Notes: generated by a model not told the origin, from the letters alone. A DNA stretch of 64,000 nucleotides from Pseudomonas rhizosphaerae (GCF_000761155.1 NZ_CP009533.1:1054001-1118000), one strand, 5' to 3'. Shown: positions 17,484 to 27,432, counted from the first letter of the stretch. Made by a program: numbers and translations.

Positions 17484-18263
17484 CTACTCGGCGATCTGCA
17501 GCTTGCGCGCCTCGGTGTAGACGTAGCGCACCTTCTCGTATTCGAACGGCGAGTTCATCTGGCCGTAGCGAAAGCTGTTGCTGTAGCGCCGGTCCACGGC
17601 CCGCAACGCCCACAACTCCGGATGATTGCTGCTCACCTCGGATACGTTGAGGAAGTTGATCTGGTTCTCGACGGCGAAGTCGAACACCAGGCCGGTGGTG
17701 TCGCGCAGGTTCGACGGCCCCAGGATCGGCAGCACCAGGTAGGCGCCGTTCGGTACACCGTAGAAGCCCAGTGTCTGGCCGAAGTCCTCGGATTGCTTCT
17801 GCAACCCGAACCAGGTCGCCGGATCCCACAGCCCTGCAACGCCCAGCGTCGTGTTCACCAGCAGCCGTCCCGAGGTGTCCAGGGCGCGCTTGCCCTTGAA
17901 CTGCAGCAGGCTGTTGACCAGGCTCGGCACTTCACCCAGGTTGCTGAAGAAGTTGCTGACGCCGGTGCGCAGGAACGACGGCGTGATGTAGGTATAGCCA
18001 TTGACCACCGGCAGGAACACCCACTCGTCGAAGCGGTAGTTGAAGTGGTAGAGGCGCCGGTTCATGTTCTCCAGCGGGTCGTAGACGTTCAGCGCGGTCA
18101 GGGTGGAGCGTTCGAACTCGCGCTGGTCCAGGCCAGGGTTGAATTTGAGGACCTGCAACGGTTGCTTGAAGCCGTCGCTGTCGACCTTCTGTACGGTGCT
18201 CTCGTCGGCCTGGGCAAGGCCTGCGCAGAGCAGCGCTGCCATCAGCAGGGATGTTCTAGCCAC
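17484..18263 (-). CDS. MlaA/VacJ family protein without a lipobox
   Basis: MlaA proteins form a ring in the outer membrane that removes misplaced phospholipids from the outer leaflet and hands them to MlaC. The 259-residue product has the family signatures DPLENMNRRLYHFNYRFDEW and FYGVPNGAYLVLPILGPSNLRD. Its signal peptide (ARTSLLMAALLCAGLAQA, then DES) looks like an ordinary signal peptidase I type. A cysteine is present, but its context ALLC does not fit the lipobox rule, whereas classical MlaA is a lipoprotein. The GTG at 18263 is chosen because GGAG lies seven bases upstream. It overlaps the end of the alpha/beta hydrolase gene by eight bases, so the two are coupled. Confidence 0.85.
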   Translation of the reverse strand: MARTSLLMAALLCAGLAQADESTVQKVDSDGFKQPLQVLKFNPGLDQREFERSTLTALNVYDPLENMNRRLYHFNYRFDEWVFLPVVNGYTYITPSFLRTGVSNFFSNLGEVPSLVNSLLQFKGKRALDTSGRLLVNTTLGVAGLWDPATWFGLQKQSEDFGQTLGFYGVPNGAYLVLPILGPSNLRDTTGLVFDFAVENQINFLNVSEVSSNHPELWALRAVDRRYSNSFRYGQMNSPFEYEKVRYVYTEARKLQIAE

Positions 18264-19554
18264 GGAAGAACTCCAGCATAGCGTCGCTGTTGACGCGGTA
18301 ATTGAGGTTGCCGCAATGGCCGCCATAAGGGTAAACGGTCAGGCGATCGCCAAAGGTCTTGCGCAGGAAGCCCAGGTCGCCAGGGCCCAGAATCACATCG
18401 TCGGCGTTGTGCATGACGCTGATCTTGGTGCTGTTTTGCAGGTAGTCCTTGATGCCGTACAGGCTGACTTGATCCACCAGTTGCAACAGGCTGCCGCCAT
18501 CGGTACGGGCACGCCACATCGGAATCACCTGCTCGGTCAGGTAGCAGTCGAAGTCGCACTGCAAGGCCCGGCGCAGGAACGGCGTGAGGCTGGTGCCTTC
18601 ACTGATTGGAAACTTGGGCGGCGTGATCAGCCCGCGGCGGTTGATCAAGTCGGACGTAAACGCGATGTCAGCGGCCGAGAAGCGGAACGAGGTGCCGATC
18701 AGCATCGCCATCTGTTCATTCGACAGATGCTGCTTGGACTGCTGGAAATCGTAGAGCAGGGCGTCATTGAGGTCGATGTAGCCCTTCTGCTGGAAGTAGC
18801 GCGTCAGCTTGTTGAGCACCAGCTCGTAGAACGTCGTGCTGTTGTTGATGCCCTTGACCTGAGTCTGCACCAGCTTGTCGAGGTTGGTGATCGAGGTATA
18901 GAGATTGACCGGCGGGTTGAGCAGCAGCACTTTCTTGAAGTTGAAACTGCGGCGAGTTTCATCCAGTTGGCTGACGAACGCCGCGTCCAGGGCGCCCAGG
19001 CTGTAGCCGGTCAGATAGAATTCGGTGATCGGCAGCTTTGGATGCTGGGCACGCACGCCCTGCATCACCCGGTACAGGTCTTCGGCATCTTCGCGGGTCA
19101 CGCCCGGCGTGGCGAAGCGCGAGGCGGCGCTGATGAAGTCGAAACTGGTGGGCGATGACAGCTGCACCACGTGGTAGCCGGCCTGGTAATACAGTTTTTT
19201 CAGGTATTCGTTGAGCGAACTGCTATAGGGCGCACCGGTACCGGCGATGAGGAAGATCAGCGGCGCGGCGTGGTCCTGCTGCGCCAGGCGATAACGCAGT
19301 TTCTTCACTGCCCAGAAATTGTCCGGCAGGATGAACTCGCGCTCCGGACGCACGTTGAGGCTGTAGTCGGCCTGGTCGATGTCTTCGTCCAGAGGCAGCT
19401 TGGGGCGCAACTCCGGCGGCGTCGACGCGATGGTGGCCTCGAACGGGTTGGTGAGCGGATAGCCATAGGTGGCGGGGTCGATATCCTTCGCCAACGCGGA
19501 CGCACTCATGATGAGGCCGCCAAGCAGGGCAGCGAAGCGCAATGATCGGAGCAT
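18256..19554 (-). CDS. Secreted alpha/beta hydrolase coupled to the MlaA-like gene
   Basis: The 432-residue protein has a signal peptide (MLRSLRFAALLGGLIMSASALA) and an alpha/beta hydrolase fold. The nucleophile elbow is GYSLG (Ser185). Plausible partners are the aspartate in HNADD (385-386) and the histidine in GGHCGN (H413), giving a complete Ser-Asp-His triad. It is therefore probably a periplasmic or exported esterase, lipase or phospholipase-like enzyme; the substrate is unknown. The long open frame upstream of 19554 has no protein character, so the ATG at 19554 is preferred. Overlap with the MlaA-like gene suggests a joint role in envelope lipids, which is inference from context only. 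Confidence 0.75.
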   Translation of the reverse strand: MLRSLRFAALLGGLIMSASALAKDIDPATYGYPLTNPFEATIASTPPELRPKLPLDEDIDQADYSLNVRPEREFILPDNFWAVKKLRYRLAQQDHAAPLIFLIAGTGAPYSSSLNEYLKKLYYQAGYHVVQLSSPTSFDFISAASRFATPGVTREDAEDLYRVMQGVRAQHPKLPITEFYLTGYSLGALDAAFVSQLDETRRSFNFKKVLLLNPPVNLYTSITNLDKLVQTQVKGINNSTTFYELVLNKLTRYFQQKGYIDLNDALLYDFQQSKQHLSNEQMAMLIGTSFRFSAADIAFTSDLINRRGLITPPKFPISEGTSLTPFLRRALQCDFDCYLTEQVIPMWRARTDGGSLLQLVDQVSLYGIKDYLQNSTKISVMHNADDVILGPGDLGFLRKTFGDRLTVYPYGGHCGNLNYRVNSDAMLEFFRG

Positions 19555-19733
19555 GACGGAGTCCCTAGAGGAGAATGCTGTGTTGACGTTCGAGGCTAGG
19601 ACAAGCGCAATGGTGGCAAGTTGCCAAACCGCTGAGTTTTTAACGCAGTTACTGGTCCTGGGTGGCTGCAAGATACACCGAATCCACGACCCGATGCGCG
19701 CACTCCGACCTGTTGCATGGCGCTGCGCGCAGG

Positions 19734-20246
19734 TTAGCGTCGCTGCTTGCGCTGCCGCCACTGGCGGCTGACCCACCAGCGCCAGTAAAGCATGGTCAGA
19801 AAGTAGGCCAGGGCGCCCAGCACCACACCCGTCACCACCGAACCCAGCAGGAACGGCTGCCACAGCGTGGACATCTGGCTCATCACCCAGTCCCAGCTAT
19901 AGGAGTCGGGCAACTGCCGGGGCGGCTGGCCCAGCAGCCACGACCCCACTTTATAGGTGCAATAGAAAACGGGCGGCATGGTGATCGGGTTGGTCAGCCA
20001 GACCAGGCTGACCGCAATAGGCATGTTGCCGCGCACCAGGATCGCCAATGCAGCTGCCAGGAGCATCTGCAAGGGGATCGGCATGAACGCGGCGAACAGG
20101 CCCACCGCCATGGCCCGGGCCACCGAATGACGGTTCAGGTGCCAGAGGTTGGCGTCATGCAGGAGGCGCCCCAGAAATCGCAGCGACTTGTGCTCGCGAA
20201 TTGTCTCGGGGTCCGGCATGTAGCGCTTGAACAGGCGACGCGGCAT
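19734..20246 (-). CDS. DUF2062 membrane protein
   Basis: This 170-residue inner-membrane protein begins MPRRLFKRYMPDPETIREHKSL. It has about three hydrophobic segments, including SVARAMAVGLFAAFMPIPLQMLLAAALA and PFLLGSVVTGVVLGALAYFLT, and a basic C terminus. It matches the DUF2062 pattern (conserved GLFxAFxPIPxQM and LTNPITMPPVFY). The function is unknown. DUF2062 genes commonly sit beside comEC in pseudomonads, as here, divergently arranged. The ATG at 20246 is chosen over upstream in-frame starts because it matches the family. Confidence 0.82.
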   Translation of the reverse strand: MPRRLFKRYMPDPETIREHKSLRFLGRLLHDANLWHLNRHSVARAMAVGLFAAFMPIPLQMLLAAALAILVRGNMPIAVSLVWLTNPITMPPVFYCTYKVGSWLLGQPPRQLPDSYSWDWVMSQMSTLWQPFLLGSVVTGVVLGALAYFLTMLYWRWWVSRQWRQRKQRR

Positions 20247-20393
20247 AGCGGTCTCGCACATATCTGTCTGGATGTGTCCGGCAGTATGCACAGATTCGCC
20301 AATGTCCGAGCTCAGACTTTGTGACATTTGATAAGGCGCGACGCCGCACATTTCCCCTTAGCCTTGGCCGGCGGTTTTTCCAGGGAGGAAGGT

Positions 20394-22625
20394 ATGCGCA
20401 CAGCGACGTTGGCGCTGGCAATGGGGATGGTGTGTCTGCGCGGGCTGCCGGCATTGCCGTCATTGGGCTGGCTGATGGCGATGGCTGCAGGAGCAGCGCT
20501 GTTGCTGGCCGTGCGCCGCTGGCACTGCGGGCTGTTCCTGCTGGGCCTGTGCTGGGCCTGCCTGCATGCTCATTGGGCGACGAACGAACAGCTGGCGCCT
20601 GCGCTCGACGGGCAGACCCTGTGGCTGGAAGGGGAGGTGGTGGGGCTGCCGGCGGCCAACGGCAGCACGGTACGCTTCGAACTGGCCGACGCCTGGTCGC
20701 GTCGCGCGCAGTTGCCGTCCCATCTGCGCCTGGCCTGGTATGGCGGTCCGCCGGTGGCCAGTGGCGAACGCTGGCGCCTGGCCGTGAAGCTCAAGCGCCC
20801 ACGGGCGTTGGTCAACCCCGGCGGATTCGACGCCCAGGCCTGGGCGCTGGCCAAGGGCGTCGGCGCGACCGGCAGCGTGAAGGCCGGCGAGCGGGTCCGC
20901 GCCGCGCGCCTGGCCTGGCGTGATGGGCTGCGCCAGCGTCTGCTGGCGGTCGATAGCCAGCAACAAGGCGGTACCCTGGCCGCATTGCTGCTGGGCGACG
21001 GTTCGGGTGTGTCGCGCCAGCAATGGGAGGTGCTGCAGGCAACGGGGACCGTGCACTTGCTGGTCATTTCCGGCCAGCATGTCGGCTTGCTGGCCGGCAT
21101 GCTGTATGGCCTGGTCGCCCTGCTGGCAAGAATCGGCTGCTGGCCCGCCCGTTGGCCGTGGTTGCCCTGCGCCTGTGCACTGGCCTTCGCCGGCGCCCTG
21201 GCGTATGGGCTGCTGGCCGGTTTCCAGGTGCCGGTACGCCGGGCCTGCATCATGATCGGCCTGGTGCTGTTGTGGCGTCTGCGCTTTCGCCACCTGGGCG
21301 TGTGGTGGCCGCTGCTGCTGGCCTTCACACTGGTGCTGCTGGTCGATCCTCTGGTCAGCCTGCAACCCGGATTCTGGTTGTCGTTCATTGCGGTGGCAGT
21401 GTTGCTGCTGACGTTTTCCGGACGTCTGGGCGGTTGGCGATGGTGGCAGGCCTGGACGCGTGCGCAGTGCTGCGTGGCGCTCGGCCTGCTGCCGGTGATG
21501 GTCGCCCTGGCCCTGCCGGTCAGTGTCAGCGGGCCGCTGGTCAATCTGCTGGCCGTGCCCTGGATCAGCCTCGTGGTACTGCCTATGGCCATGGCCGGCG
21601 CCGTGCTGCTGCCGGTGCCCTGGGTCGGCGAAACCCTGTTGTGGCTGGCCGGCGGTGCTCTGAGCGGTCTGTTTCAGTGGCTGACCTGGACCGCCGAGTG
21701 GGGGCCTCCCTGGTTGCCGCCTGGCTTGTCGCCGCACGTGTGGCTGGTGCTGGTCATGGGCATCCTGCTGCTGTTGCTGCCGGCCGGGGTCCCGTTGCGT
21801 TGGCTGGGCGTGCTGATGCTCGGGCTGCTGCTGTTCAGCCCGCGCCAGGCACCGCCTGCGGGCCAGGCTGACGTCTGGGTGCTGGATGTCGGCCAGGGGC
21901 TGGGCGTGCTGGTACGCACCGCCCACCACCAATTGCTCTACGACACAGGTCCCGGGCTGGGCGAAATCGATGCGGGCGCCAGCGTGGTGGTGCCCAGCCT
22001 GGTCGCGTTGGGCGTACGGCGCCTGGATGCGATGATCATCAGTCACGCGCACCTCGACCATTCCGGCGGTGCAGGCACTGTGCTGCGCCGCCTGGCGGTC
22101 TCGCAGACGCTGGCCGGGGAGCCGGGTTCGCTCCCCGCTGCGTGGCATGCACAGCCTTGCAAGCCCGGTCGCAGTTGGGAATGGGACGGGGTGAAGTTCG
22201 TCCTGTGGCGGTGGCCTTCGGCAGTGCCCGGCAACCCGGCCTCCTGCGTGTTGTGGGTCGAAGCCAATGGCGAGCGCCTGTTGCTCAGCGGCGATCTCGA
22301 CGCAGCCGCTGAAAAGGCCCTGCTTGCCAGCGGTCTTCCAGTCCAGGCGAACTGGCTGCAAGCGCCGCACCATGGCAGCAAGACTTCGTCGAGCAAGCCG
22401 TTCCTGGAAGCCGTAGGTCCGCATACTGCGTTGATCTCGCGGGGCCATGGCAACACCTTCGGTCATCCTCACGCTGCTGTGCTGGCGCGCTACCGGGCAT
22501 TGGGCATCACCCCCCACGACACCGCCGAAGAAGGCGCATTGCGCGTGCGGCTGGGTGCCCATCAGCCCGTGGACCGGCAGCGCGCCCAGCGACGTTTCTG
22601 GCGTGAAGCCCCCGCCGGGCTATGA
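20394..22625 (+). CDS. comEC: ComEC/Rec2 DNA uptake channel protein
   Basis: ComEC carries single-stranded DNA across the inner membrane during natural transformation. The 743-residue protein has an N-terminal OB-like region (DUF4131), a central competence domain with many membrane helices (LLVISGQHVGLLAGMLYGL), and a C-terminal metallo-beta-lactamase domain. That domain holds the metal motif HAHLDHSGG, plus GDLD and SRGHGNTFGHPH, so it appears catalytically complete. The start at 20394 is fixed by a strong AGGGAGGAAGG ribosome site; longer upstream frames are not needed. Whether the cell is naturally competent cannot be judged from this locus. Confidence 0.93.
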   Translation: MRTATLALAMGMVCLRGLPALPSLGWLMAMAAGAALLLAVRRWHCGLFLLGLCWACLHAHWATNEQLAPALDGQTLWLEGEVVGLPAANGSTVRFELADAWSRRAQLPSHLRLAWYGGPPVASGERWRLAVKLKRPRALVNPGGFDAQAWALAKGVGATGSVKAGERVRAARLAWRDGLRQRLLAVDSQQQGGTLAALLLGDGSGVSRQQWEVLQATGTVHLLVISGQHVGLLAGMLYGLVALLARIGCWPARWPWLPCACALAFAGALAYGLLAGFQVPVRRACIMIGLVLLWRLRFRHLGVWWPLLLAFTLVLLVDPLVSLQPGFWLSFIAVAVLLLTFSGRLGGWRWWQAWTRAQCCVALGLLPVMVALALPVSVSGPLVNLLAVPWISLVVLPMAMAGAVLLPVPWVGETLLWLAGGALSGLFQWLTWTAEWGPPWLPPGLSPHVWLVLVMGILLLLLPAGVPLRWLGVLMLGLLLFSPRQAPPAGQADVWVLDVGQGLGVLVRTAHHQLLYDTGPGLGEIDAGASVVVPSLVALGVRRLDAMIISHAHLDHSGGAGTVLRRLAVSQTLAGEPGSLPAAWHAQPCKPGRSWEWDGVKFVLWRWPSAVPGNPASCVLWVEANGERLLLSGDLDAAAEKALLASGLPVQANWLQAPHHGSKTSSSKPFLEAVGPHTALISRGHGNTFGHPHAAVLARYRALGITPHDTAEEGALRVRLGAHQPVDRQRAQRRFWREAPAGL

Positions 22626-22705
22626 GCTTTCCAGCGGTCATCGCGCGCTTCGACCCGCCGCACCCCTATGGTAGAGTGGCGAACTTTTTCGAGGGGATCG
22701 CACCT

Positions 22706-23341
22706 GTGTGGGAATTGGTTAAGTCTGGCGGCTGGATGATGTTGCCAATCATAGTGAGCTCCATCGTCGCGCTGGCCATCATTGCCGAGCGCCTGTGGAC
22801 CTTGCGCGCCAGCCGTGTCTCGCCTGCCCATCTGGTCGGCCAGGTCTGGCGCTGGAAGAAAGACAAACAGCTGAGCAAGGAAAAGCTCAAGGAACTGCGC
22901 GCCGACTCGCCGCTGGGCGAAATCCTGGCCGCCGGTCTGGCCAACTCGCGCCATGGCCGCGAAATCATGAAGGAAAGCATCGAGGAAGCGGCCAGCCGGG
23001 TCATCCACGAGCTGGAACGCTATATCAGCACCCTGGGCACCATCGCTGCGATGGCGCCGCTGCTCGGCCTGCTCGGCACGGTCATCGGCATGATCGAAAT
23101 CTTCGGCTCATTCACCGGCGGCGCCGTGAGCGGCAATCCCAGCGTCATGGCCGGCGGCATCTCCAAGGCCCTGGTCACTACCGCTTCGGGCTTGATCGTG
23201 GCCATTCCGGCGCTGTTCTTCCATCGCCTGCTGCAGCGGCGCATCGACGAACTGGTGGTCGGCATGGAGCAGGAAGCCATCAAGCTGGTGGAAGTCGTGC
23301 AGGGTGATCGCGAGGTCGACCTGGCCGAGGAAAAAGCGTGA
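22706..23341 (+). CDS. exbB: ExbB/TolQ-type proton channel protein
   Basis: This 211-residue inner-membrane protein belongs to the MotA/TolQ/ExbB family, which couples the proton gradient to work across the envelope with an ExbD/TolR partner. Three membrane segments are visible (around residues 10-30, and [24 protein letters not shown] and [18 protein letters not shown] in the second half). The GTG at 22706 follows GAGGGGAT at a good distance and gives [14 protein letters not shown]. It overlaps exbD by four bases. Located beside lpxK and kdsB rather than tonB, this second ExbBD pair may not serve TonB; the sequence does not settle that. Confidence 0.9.
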   Translation: MWELVKSGGWMMLPIIVSSIVALAIIAERLWTLRASRVSPAHLVGQVWRWKKDKQLSKEKLKELRADSPLGEILAAGLANSRHGREIMKESIEEAASRVIHELERYISTLGTIAAMAPLLGLLGTVIGMIEIFGSFTGGAVSGNPSVMAGGISKALVTTASGLIVAIPALFFHRLLQRRIDELVVGMEQEAIKLVEVVQGDREVDLAEEKA

Positions 23342-23766
23342 AGTTTCGTCGCCGCAGTCGGGAGAACATCGAGCTCAACCTGATCTCGCTGATAGACGTC
23401 GTGTTCGTGCTGCTGCTGTTCTTCGTCATCACCACGACGTTCACTCGCGAGACCCAGCTGCGTGTCGAGCTGCCCGAAGCGGTGAACGGCGCGCCGGAGC
23501 AGGCCAGCAACCTCAAGCGCATCGACATCGCCATCAGTGCCGAGGGCGTCTATGCGGTGAACAACCAGTTGCTGCCCAAGAGCGACTTGCCGACCCTGCT
23601 CGAGGCCCTGCGTACCGCTTCGGCGGGCGACAGTTCGTTGCCCTTGTCGATCAGCGCCGACGGCAAGACGCCCCATCAGGCGGTGATCAGTGCCATGGAT
23701 GCGGCCGGCAAGCTGGGCTTCAGCCAGATCAGCATGATCACCGTCGAGGCGCAGGCGAACCCCTGA
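23338..23766 (+). CDS. exbD: ExbD/TolR-type proton channel protein
   Basis: The 142-residue single-pass protein is the partner of the ExbB above. The membrane helix [17 protein letters not shown] contains the conserved proton-path aspartate (D20), and a periplasmic domain follows. It starts with GTG inside the end of exbB and ends in a TGATG overlap with lpxK, so exbB, exbD and lpxK are read as one coupled unit. Confidence 0.92.
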   Translation: MKFRRRSRENIELNLISLIDVVFVLLLFFVITTTFTRETQLRVELPEAVNGAPEQASNLKRIDIAISAEGVYAVNNQLLPKSDLPTLLEALRTASAGDSSLPLSISADGKTPHQAVISAMDAAGKLGFSQISMITVEAQANP

Positions 23767-24761
23767 TGAGCCTCGCCGACCGATTGTCCGCCGCCTGGTA
23801 CACCGGCCATCGTGGGCTTTGGCTGTTGCGACCGCTGGAATGCCTGTACCGCCGTGTCGTGGCACGCAAGCGGCGGCGCTTCGAGGCAGGGCAGGGCGAC
23901 ATCTACCGAGCGCCTGTGCCGGTGCTGGTGGTTGGCAATATCACCGTCGGCGGTACGGGCAAGACCCCTGTGATTCTCTGGCTGATCGAGCACTGCCGCG
24001 CTCGCGGCTTGCGTGTCGGCGTGGTCAGTCGCGGCTACGGCGCCACGCCGCCGAGCTTGCCCTGGCGGGTCCGCGCCGACCAGGACGCTGCTCAGGCGGG
24101 CGATGAGCCGCTGCTGATCGTGCGCCGCAGCGGCGTACCGCTGGTGATCGATCCCGACCGTGGCCGCGCCGTGCGAGCGTTGCTCGAGGCCGAGCCCTTG
24201 GATCTGGTCCTCAGTGACGATGGCCTGCAGCATTACCGCCTGGCTCGCGACATCGAACTGGTGCTGATCGACGCCGCGCGTGGCCTGGGCAACGGTCGCT
24301 GCCTGCCCGCAGGCCCGTTGCGCGAACCCGCCGAACGCTTGCAGACGGTCGATGCGGTGTTGCGCAACGGCGCCGCCGACGATTCGCCGCAAGGCTATGG
24401 CCTGACCGTGCAAGCCCAGGCGCTGATCAACGTGCGCAGCGGCGAGCGCCGTCCACTGAACCATTTCCCTCCAGGGCAGGCGGTGCACGCCGTGGCCGGC
24501 ATCGGCAATCCGCAACGTTTCTTCGACACCTTGCAGGCGCTACACTGGCAGCCTGTCGCTCACCCTTTCGCCGACCATGCCCGGTTCACGGCCCAGGCCC
24601 TGTGTTTCGAGCCGCCGCTGCCGGTGGTCATGACCGAGAAAGATGCGGTGAAGTGCCGAGCGTTCGCCGCTGCCGATTGGTGGTACCTGGCCGTCGACGC
24701 CCAGCCCTCGCCACGCTTCATCGACTGGCTCGACCAGCGCCTGACCGACCTTTTGCCCTGA
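23766..24761 (+). CDS. lpxK: Tetraacyldisaccharide 4'-kinase LpxK
   Basis: LpxK phosphorylates the 4' position of the lipid A disaccharide at the inner membrane. The 331-residue protein has the P-loop [12 protein letters not shown] (58 onward), an N-terminal hydrophobic stretch for membrane association, and family segments [21 protein letters not shown] and [10 protein letters not shown]. It overlaps the stop of exbD by one base. The next genes, a Trm112-type protein and kdsB, continue the same strand and form an envelope-biogenesis operon. Confidence 0.96.
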   Translation: MSLADRLSAAWYTGHRGLWLLRPLECLYRRVVARKRRRFEAGQGDIYRAPVPVLVVGNITVGGTGKTPVILWLIEHCRARGLRVGVVSRGYGATPPSLPWRVRADQDAAQAGDEPLLIVRRSGVPLVIDPDRGRAVRALLEAEPLDLVLSDDGLQHYRLARDIELVLIDAARGLGNGRCLPAGPLREPAERLQTVDAVLRNGAADDSPQGYGLTVQAQALINVRSGERRPLNHFPPGQAVHAVAGIGNPQRFFDTLQALHWQPVAHPFADHARFTAQALCFEPPLPVVMTEKDAVKCRAFAAADWWYLAVDAQPSPRFIDWLDQRLTDLLP

Positions 24762-24787
24762 TCTCCCTTGCCTTGAAGGATTTTCCC

Positions 24788-24973
24788 ATGGACACCAAAC
24801 TGCTCGATATCCTCGCCTGCCCGATCACCAAGGGTCCCCTCAAGCTCAGCGCCGACAAGAGCGAGCTGATCAGCAAGGGTGCCGGCCTGGCCTATCCCAT
24901 TCGCGACGGCATCCCGGTGATGCTGGAAACCGAAGCGCGCACCCTCACTGACGACGAGCGCCTGGATAAATGA
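24788..24973 (+). CDS. Trm112 family small protein (YcaR-like)
   Basis: This 61-residue protein begins [18 protein letters not shown] and matches the bacterial Trm112/YcaR family, small zinc-ribbon-like folds. In bacteria the role is not clearly established; the eukaryotic relative activates methyltransferases. Only one cysteine (in ACPITKGPL) is obvious, so metal binding is doubtful. It lies between lpxK and kdsB, as in other gammaproteobacteria, and its stop overlaps the kdsB start (ATGA). Confidence 0.88.
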   Translation: MDTKLLDILACPITKGPLKLSADKSELISKGAGLAYPIRDGIPVMLETEARTLTDDERLDK

Positions 24974-25734
24974 GCACGGCCTTTACCGTGGTGATTCCCG
25001 CTCGCTACCAGTCGACCCGCCTGCCGGGCAAGCCGCTGCAGATGATCGCCGGCAAGCCGATGATCCAGCACGTCTGGGAGCAGGCTTGCAAAAGCACGGC
25101 GGCGCGGGTGGTGGTGGCCACCGACGACGGCCGCATCGAGTCCGCCTGCCGGGCATTCGGCGCCGAGGTGGTCATGACCCGCCCTGACCACGAATCCGGT
25201 ACCGACCGCCTGGCCGAGGTGTGCCAGGCGTTGGGCTTGGACGCCGAGTCCATCGTGGTCAACGTACAGGGCGACGAGCCGCTGATTCCGCCGGTGGTGA
25301 TCGATCAGGTGGCGGCCAATCTCGCCGCCAGTCGCGAGGCGGCCATGGCCACCCTGGCCGAGCCGATCGCCGACGTGGAGGCGCTGTTCAACCCCAACGT
25401 GGTCAAGGTCGTCACCGACGTGCACGGCCTGGCATTGACCTTCAGCCGTGCGCCGCTGCCTTGGGCTCGCGATGATTTCGCCAACGATCGCGACATCTTG
25501 CCGGCTCACGTGCCCTACCGTCGTCACATCGGCATCTATGCCTACCGTGCCGGCTTCCTCCAGGATTTCGTGCAGTGGGGTCCTTGCTGGCTGGAGAACA
25601 CCGAGCGCCTGGAGCAGCTGCGCGCCCTCTGGCACGGTGTGCGTATCCATGTCGCCGACGCCGTGCAGGCGCCGCCCGCCGGTGTCGACACCCCGGAAGA
25701 CCTGGAGCGCGTGCGGCGCCTGCTGGCGTCATGA
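24970..25734 (+). CDS. kdsB: 3-deoxy-manno-octulosonate cytidylyltransferase
   Basis: KdsB makes CMP-Kdo, the activated sugar for the lipopolysaccharide inner core. The 254-residue protein has the nucleotidyltransferase start [19 protein letters not shown], the [12 protein letters not shown] metal site and [12 protein letters not shown]. Length and motifs are complete. It overlaps the Trm112 gene upstream and the murB start downstream by four bases. In several pseudomonads a low-molecular-weight tyrosine phosphatase gene follows kdsB; here murB follows directly. Confidence 0.97.
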   Translation: MSTAFTVVIPARYQSTRLPGKPLQMIAGKPMIQHVWEQACKSTAARVVVATDDGRIESACRAFGAEVVMTRPDHESGTDRLAEVCQALGLDAESIVVNVQGDEPLIPPVVIDQVAANLAASREAAMATLAEPIADVEALFNPNVVKVVTDVHGLALTFSRAPLPWARDDFANDRDILPAHVPYRRHIGIYAYRAGFLQDFVQWGPCWLENTERLEQLRALWHGVRIHVADAVQAPPAGVDTPEDLERVRRLLAS

Positions 25735-26753
25735 GCCTGGACATCCGCGCCGATCAGTCGCTCAAGCCGTTCAATACTTTCGGTATCGAGGTGAAAGCGG
25801 CGTTCTTCGTTTCGGTGCACAGCGATGCCGAGCTCGAGCAGGCGCTGGCCTGGGCGGCAACGCAAAATCTGCGCGTGCTCGTCATCGGTGGCGGCAGCAA
25901 CCTGTTGCTGACCGCCGACTTGACCGACGTGTTGGTGGTGCGCATGGCCAGCCGTGGCGTGCGCCTGCTCGAAGAGGTCGGTGATCGAGTGTTGCTGGAA
26001 GCCGAAGCCGGCGAACCCTGGCATCCCTTCGTTTTGCAGACGCTCGAACTGGGCTTGGCCGGGCTGGAAAACCTCAGCCTGATTCCCGGCACTGTTGGCG
26101 CAGCGCCCATGCAGAACATCGGAGCCTATGGCGTCGAGATCAAGGACGTGTTCGCTGGCCTGACCGCGCTTGACCGGGACACGCTGCAGGTCCGCAACTT
26201 CAGTGTTGCCGAGTGCGCATTCGGCTACCGCGACAGCCTGTTCAAGCGCCAGCCGGGGCGCTGGGTGATCCTGCGTGTGCGCTTCACGCTGTCGCATTCG
26301 GCCGCGCTGCACCTGGACTACGGGCCAGTGCGTCAGCGCCTGGCCGAGCAAGGCATCGACGAGCCCACGCCCAGGGATGTCAGCGCCGCCATTTGCAGCA
26401 TCCGTCGGGAAAAGCTTCCCGATCCTGCCGAACTGGGCAACGCCGGCAGCTTCTTCAAGAACCCGGTGGTGACCGCACCTGTGCTGGACGCCATCCGTGG
26501 CGAGCATCCTGATGTGGTGGCGTATCCCCAGGCGGATGGAGGCTTCAAGCTGGCGGCCGGCTGGTTGATCGAACGCGCAGGTTGGAAAGGCTATCGCGAC
26601 GGCGACGCTGGCGTGCACCGCTTGCAGTCGCTGGTGCTGGTCAATTACGGCGGCGCCTCGGGCAAGCAACTGCACGACCTGGCCCAGCGGATCCAGGACG
26701 ATATCCAGGCGCGCTTTGGCGTAGCGCTGGAGATGGAACCCAATCTGTATTGA
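25731..26753 (+). CDS. murB: UDP-N-acetylenolpyruvoylglucosamine reductase MurB
   Basis: MurB is the FAD enzyme that reduces the enolpyruvyl group to make UDP-MurNAc in peptidoglycan synthesis. The 340-residue protein shows the FAD-binding segments [11 protein letters not shown] and [19 protein letters not shown], the active-site GYRDS, and NAGSFFKNP with the catalytic serine. Its length fits the E. coli type I enzyme. The ATG at 25731 overlaps the kdsB stop. Downstream is a MobA-like gene rather than rne. Confidence 0.97.
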   Translation: MSLDIRADQSLKPFNTFGIEVKAAFFVSVHSDAELEQALAWAATQNLRVLVIGGGSNLLLTADLTDVLVVRMASRGVRLLEEVGDRVLLEAEAGEPWHPFVLQTLELGLAGLENLSLIPGTVGAAPMQNIGAYGVEIKDVFAGLTALDRDTLQVRNFSVAECAFGYRDSLFKRQPGRWVILRVRFTLSHSAALHLDYGPVRQRLAEQGIDEPTPRDVSAAICSIRREKLPDPAELGNAGSFFKNPVVTAPVLDAIRGEHPDVVAYPQADGGFKLAAGWLIERAGWKGYRDGDAGVHRLQSLVLVNYGGASGKQLHDLAQRIQDDIQARFGVALEMEPNLY

Positions 26754-26807
26754 TCGGCGCCGTCAGTATGCCGATACGGCCCACCGTGATGACCGGAGCT
26801 CACCGAC

Positions 26808-27401
26808 ATGTCAGCCATCATTGCACCCTGCGCCCTGATCCTCGCGGCAGGCCAGGGTCGCCGCTTTCAGGAAGCCGCAGGGCAGGGCAGCGATAAGCTG
26901 CTCGCGCAGTGCCGGGGGTTGGACGGTATCGAGCGCAGTGTCATCGAGCACGTGCTGCGCAACCTCGGCAACGCGGTCGAGCGCCGTGTGCTGGTCACCC
27001 GTGCGCACAAGACCCACGTCATACGCCTCGCCGAAGCCTACGGCTGCGAAGTGGTGGTGCTCGACTCTCCAGGCATGGGCGACAGCCTGCGCACAGGCGT
27101 CGAAGCCAGTGCCGACGCCGATGGCTGGCTGGTATGCCTGGGCGACATGCCCTTCGTGACCACTGGCACCTTCGCCAAGGTGTACCGGTCCATGGCGCCG
27201 GAGCGTATCAGCATCGCCCATGGCTTGCAGGGGCAGGGGCATCCGGTGGGCTTTGGCCGCGCTTTTCGCGAGCAGCTCTTGGCGCTGCACGGCGATCAAG
27301 GCGCTCGGCGACTGTTTGCCGAAGAGTACATGCACCGTGTGGCGTGTGATGACCTGGGCATCTATCGCGATATAGATCGGCCTGATGATCTGGCCGGATA
27401 A
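26808..27401 (+). CDS. MobA-like NTP transferase (molybdenum cofactor cytidylyltransferase type)
   Basis: The 197-residue protein has the nucleotidyltransferase signature LILAAGQGRRFQ at the N terminus and the metal-site CLGDMPFV, with GQGHPVGFGRAF and ARRLFAEE later. This is the MocA/MobA-like class that attaches CMP or a related nucleotide to molybdopterin, usually for xanthine dehydrogenase-type enzymes. No molybdoenzyme gene is nearby, so the substrate is uncertain. The ATG at 26808 follows GGAG by about ten bases. It converges on the initiator tRNA, with a shared hairpin between them. Confidence 0.8.
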   Translation: MSAIIAPCALILAAGQGRRFQEAAGQGSDKLLAQCRGLDGIERSVIEHVLRNLGNAVERRVLVTRAHKTHVIRLAEAYGCEVVVLDSPGMGDSLRTGVEASADADGWLVCLGDMPFVTTGTFAKVYRSMAPERISIAHGLQGQGHPVGFGRAFREQLLALHGDQGARRLFAEEYMHRVACDDLGIYRDIDRPDDLAG

Positions 27402-27432
27402 CCAGCGGCAGTACAAAACGCAAGCAACAAAA

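Noticed and set aside
20460..22562. Minus-strand open frame of 700 codons opposite comEC
   Set aside because: It is antisense to a well-supported gene, with extreme Q, R and H content typical of shadow frames.
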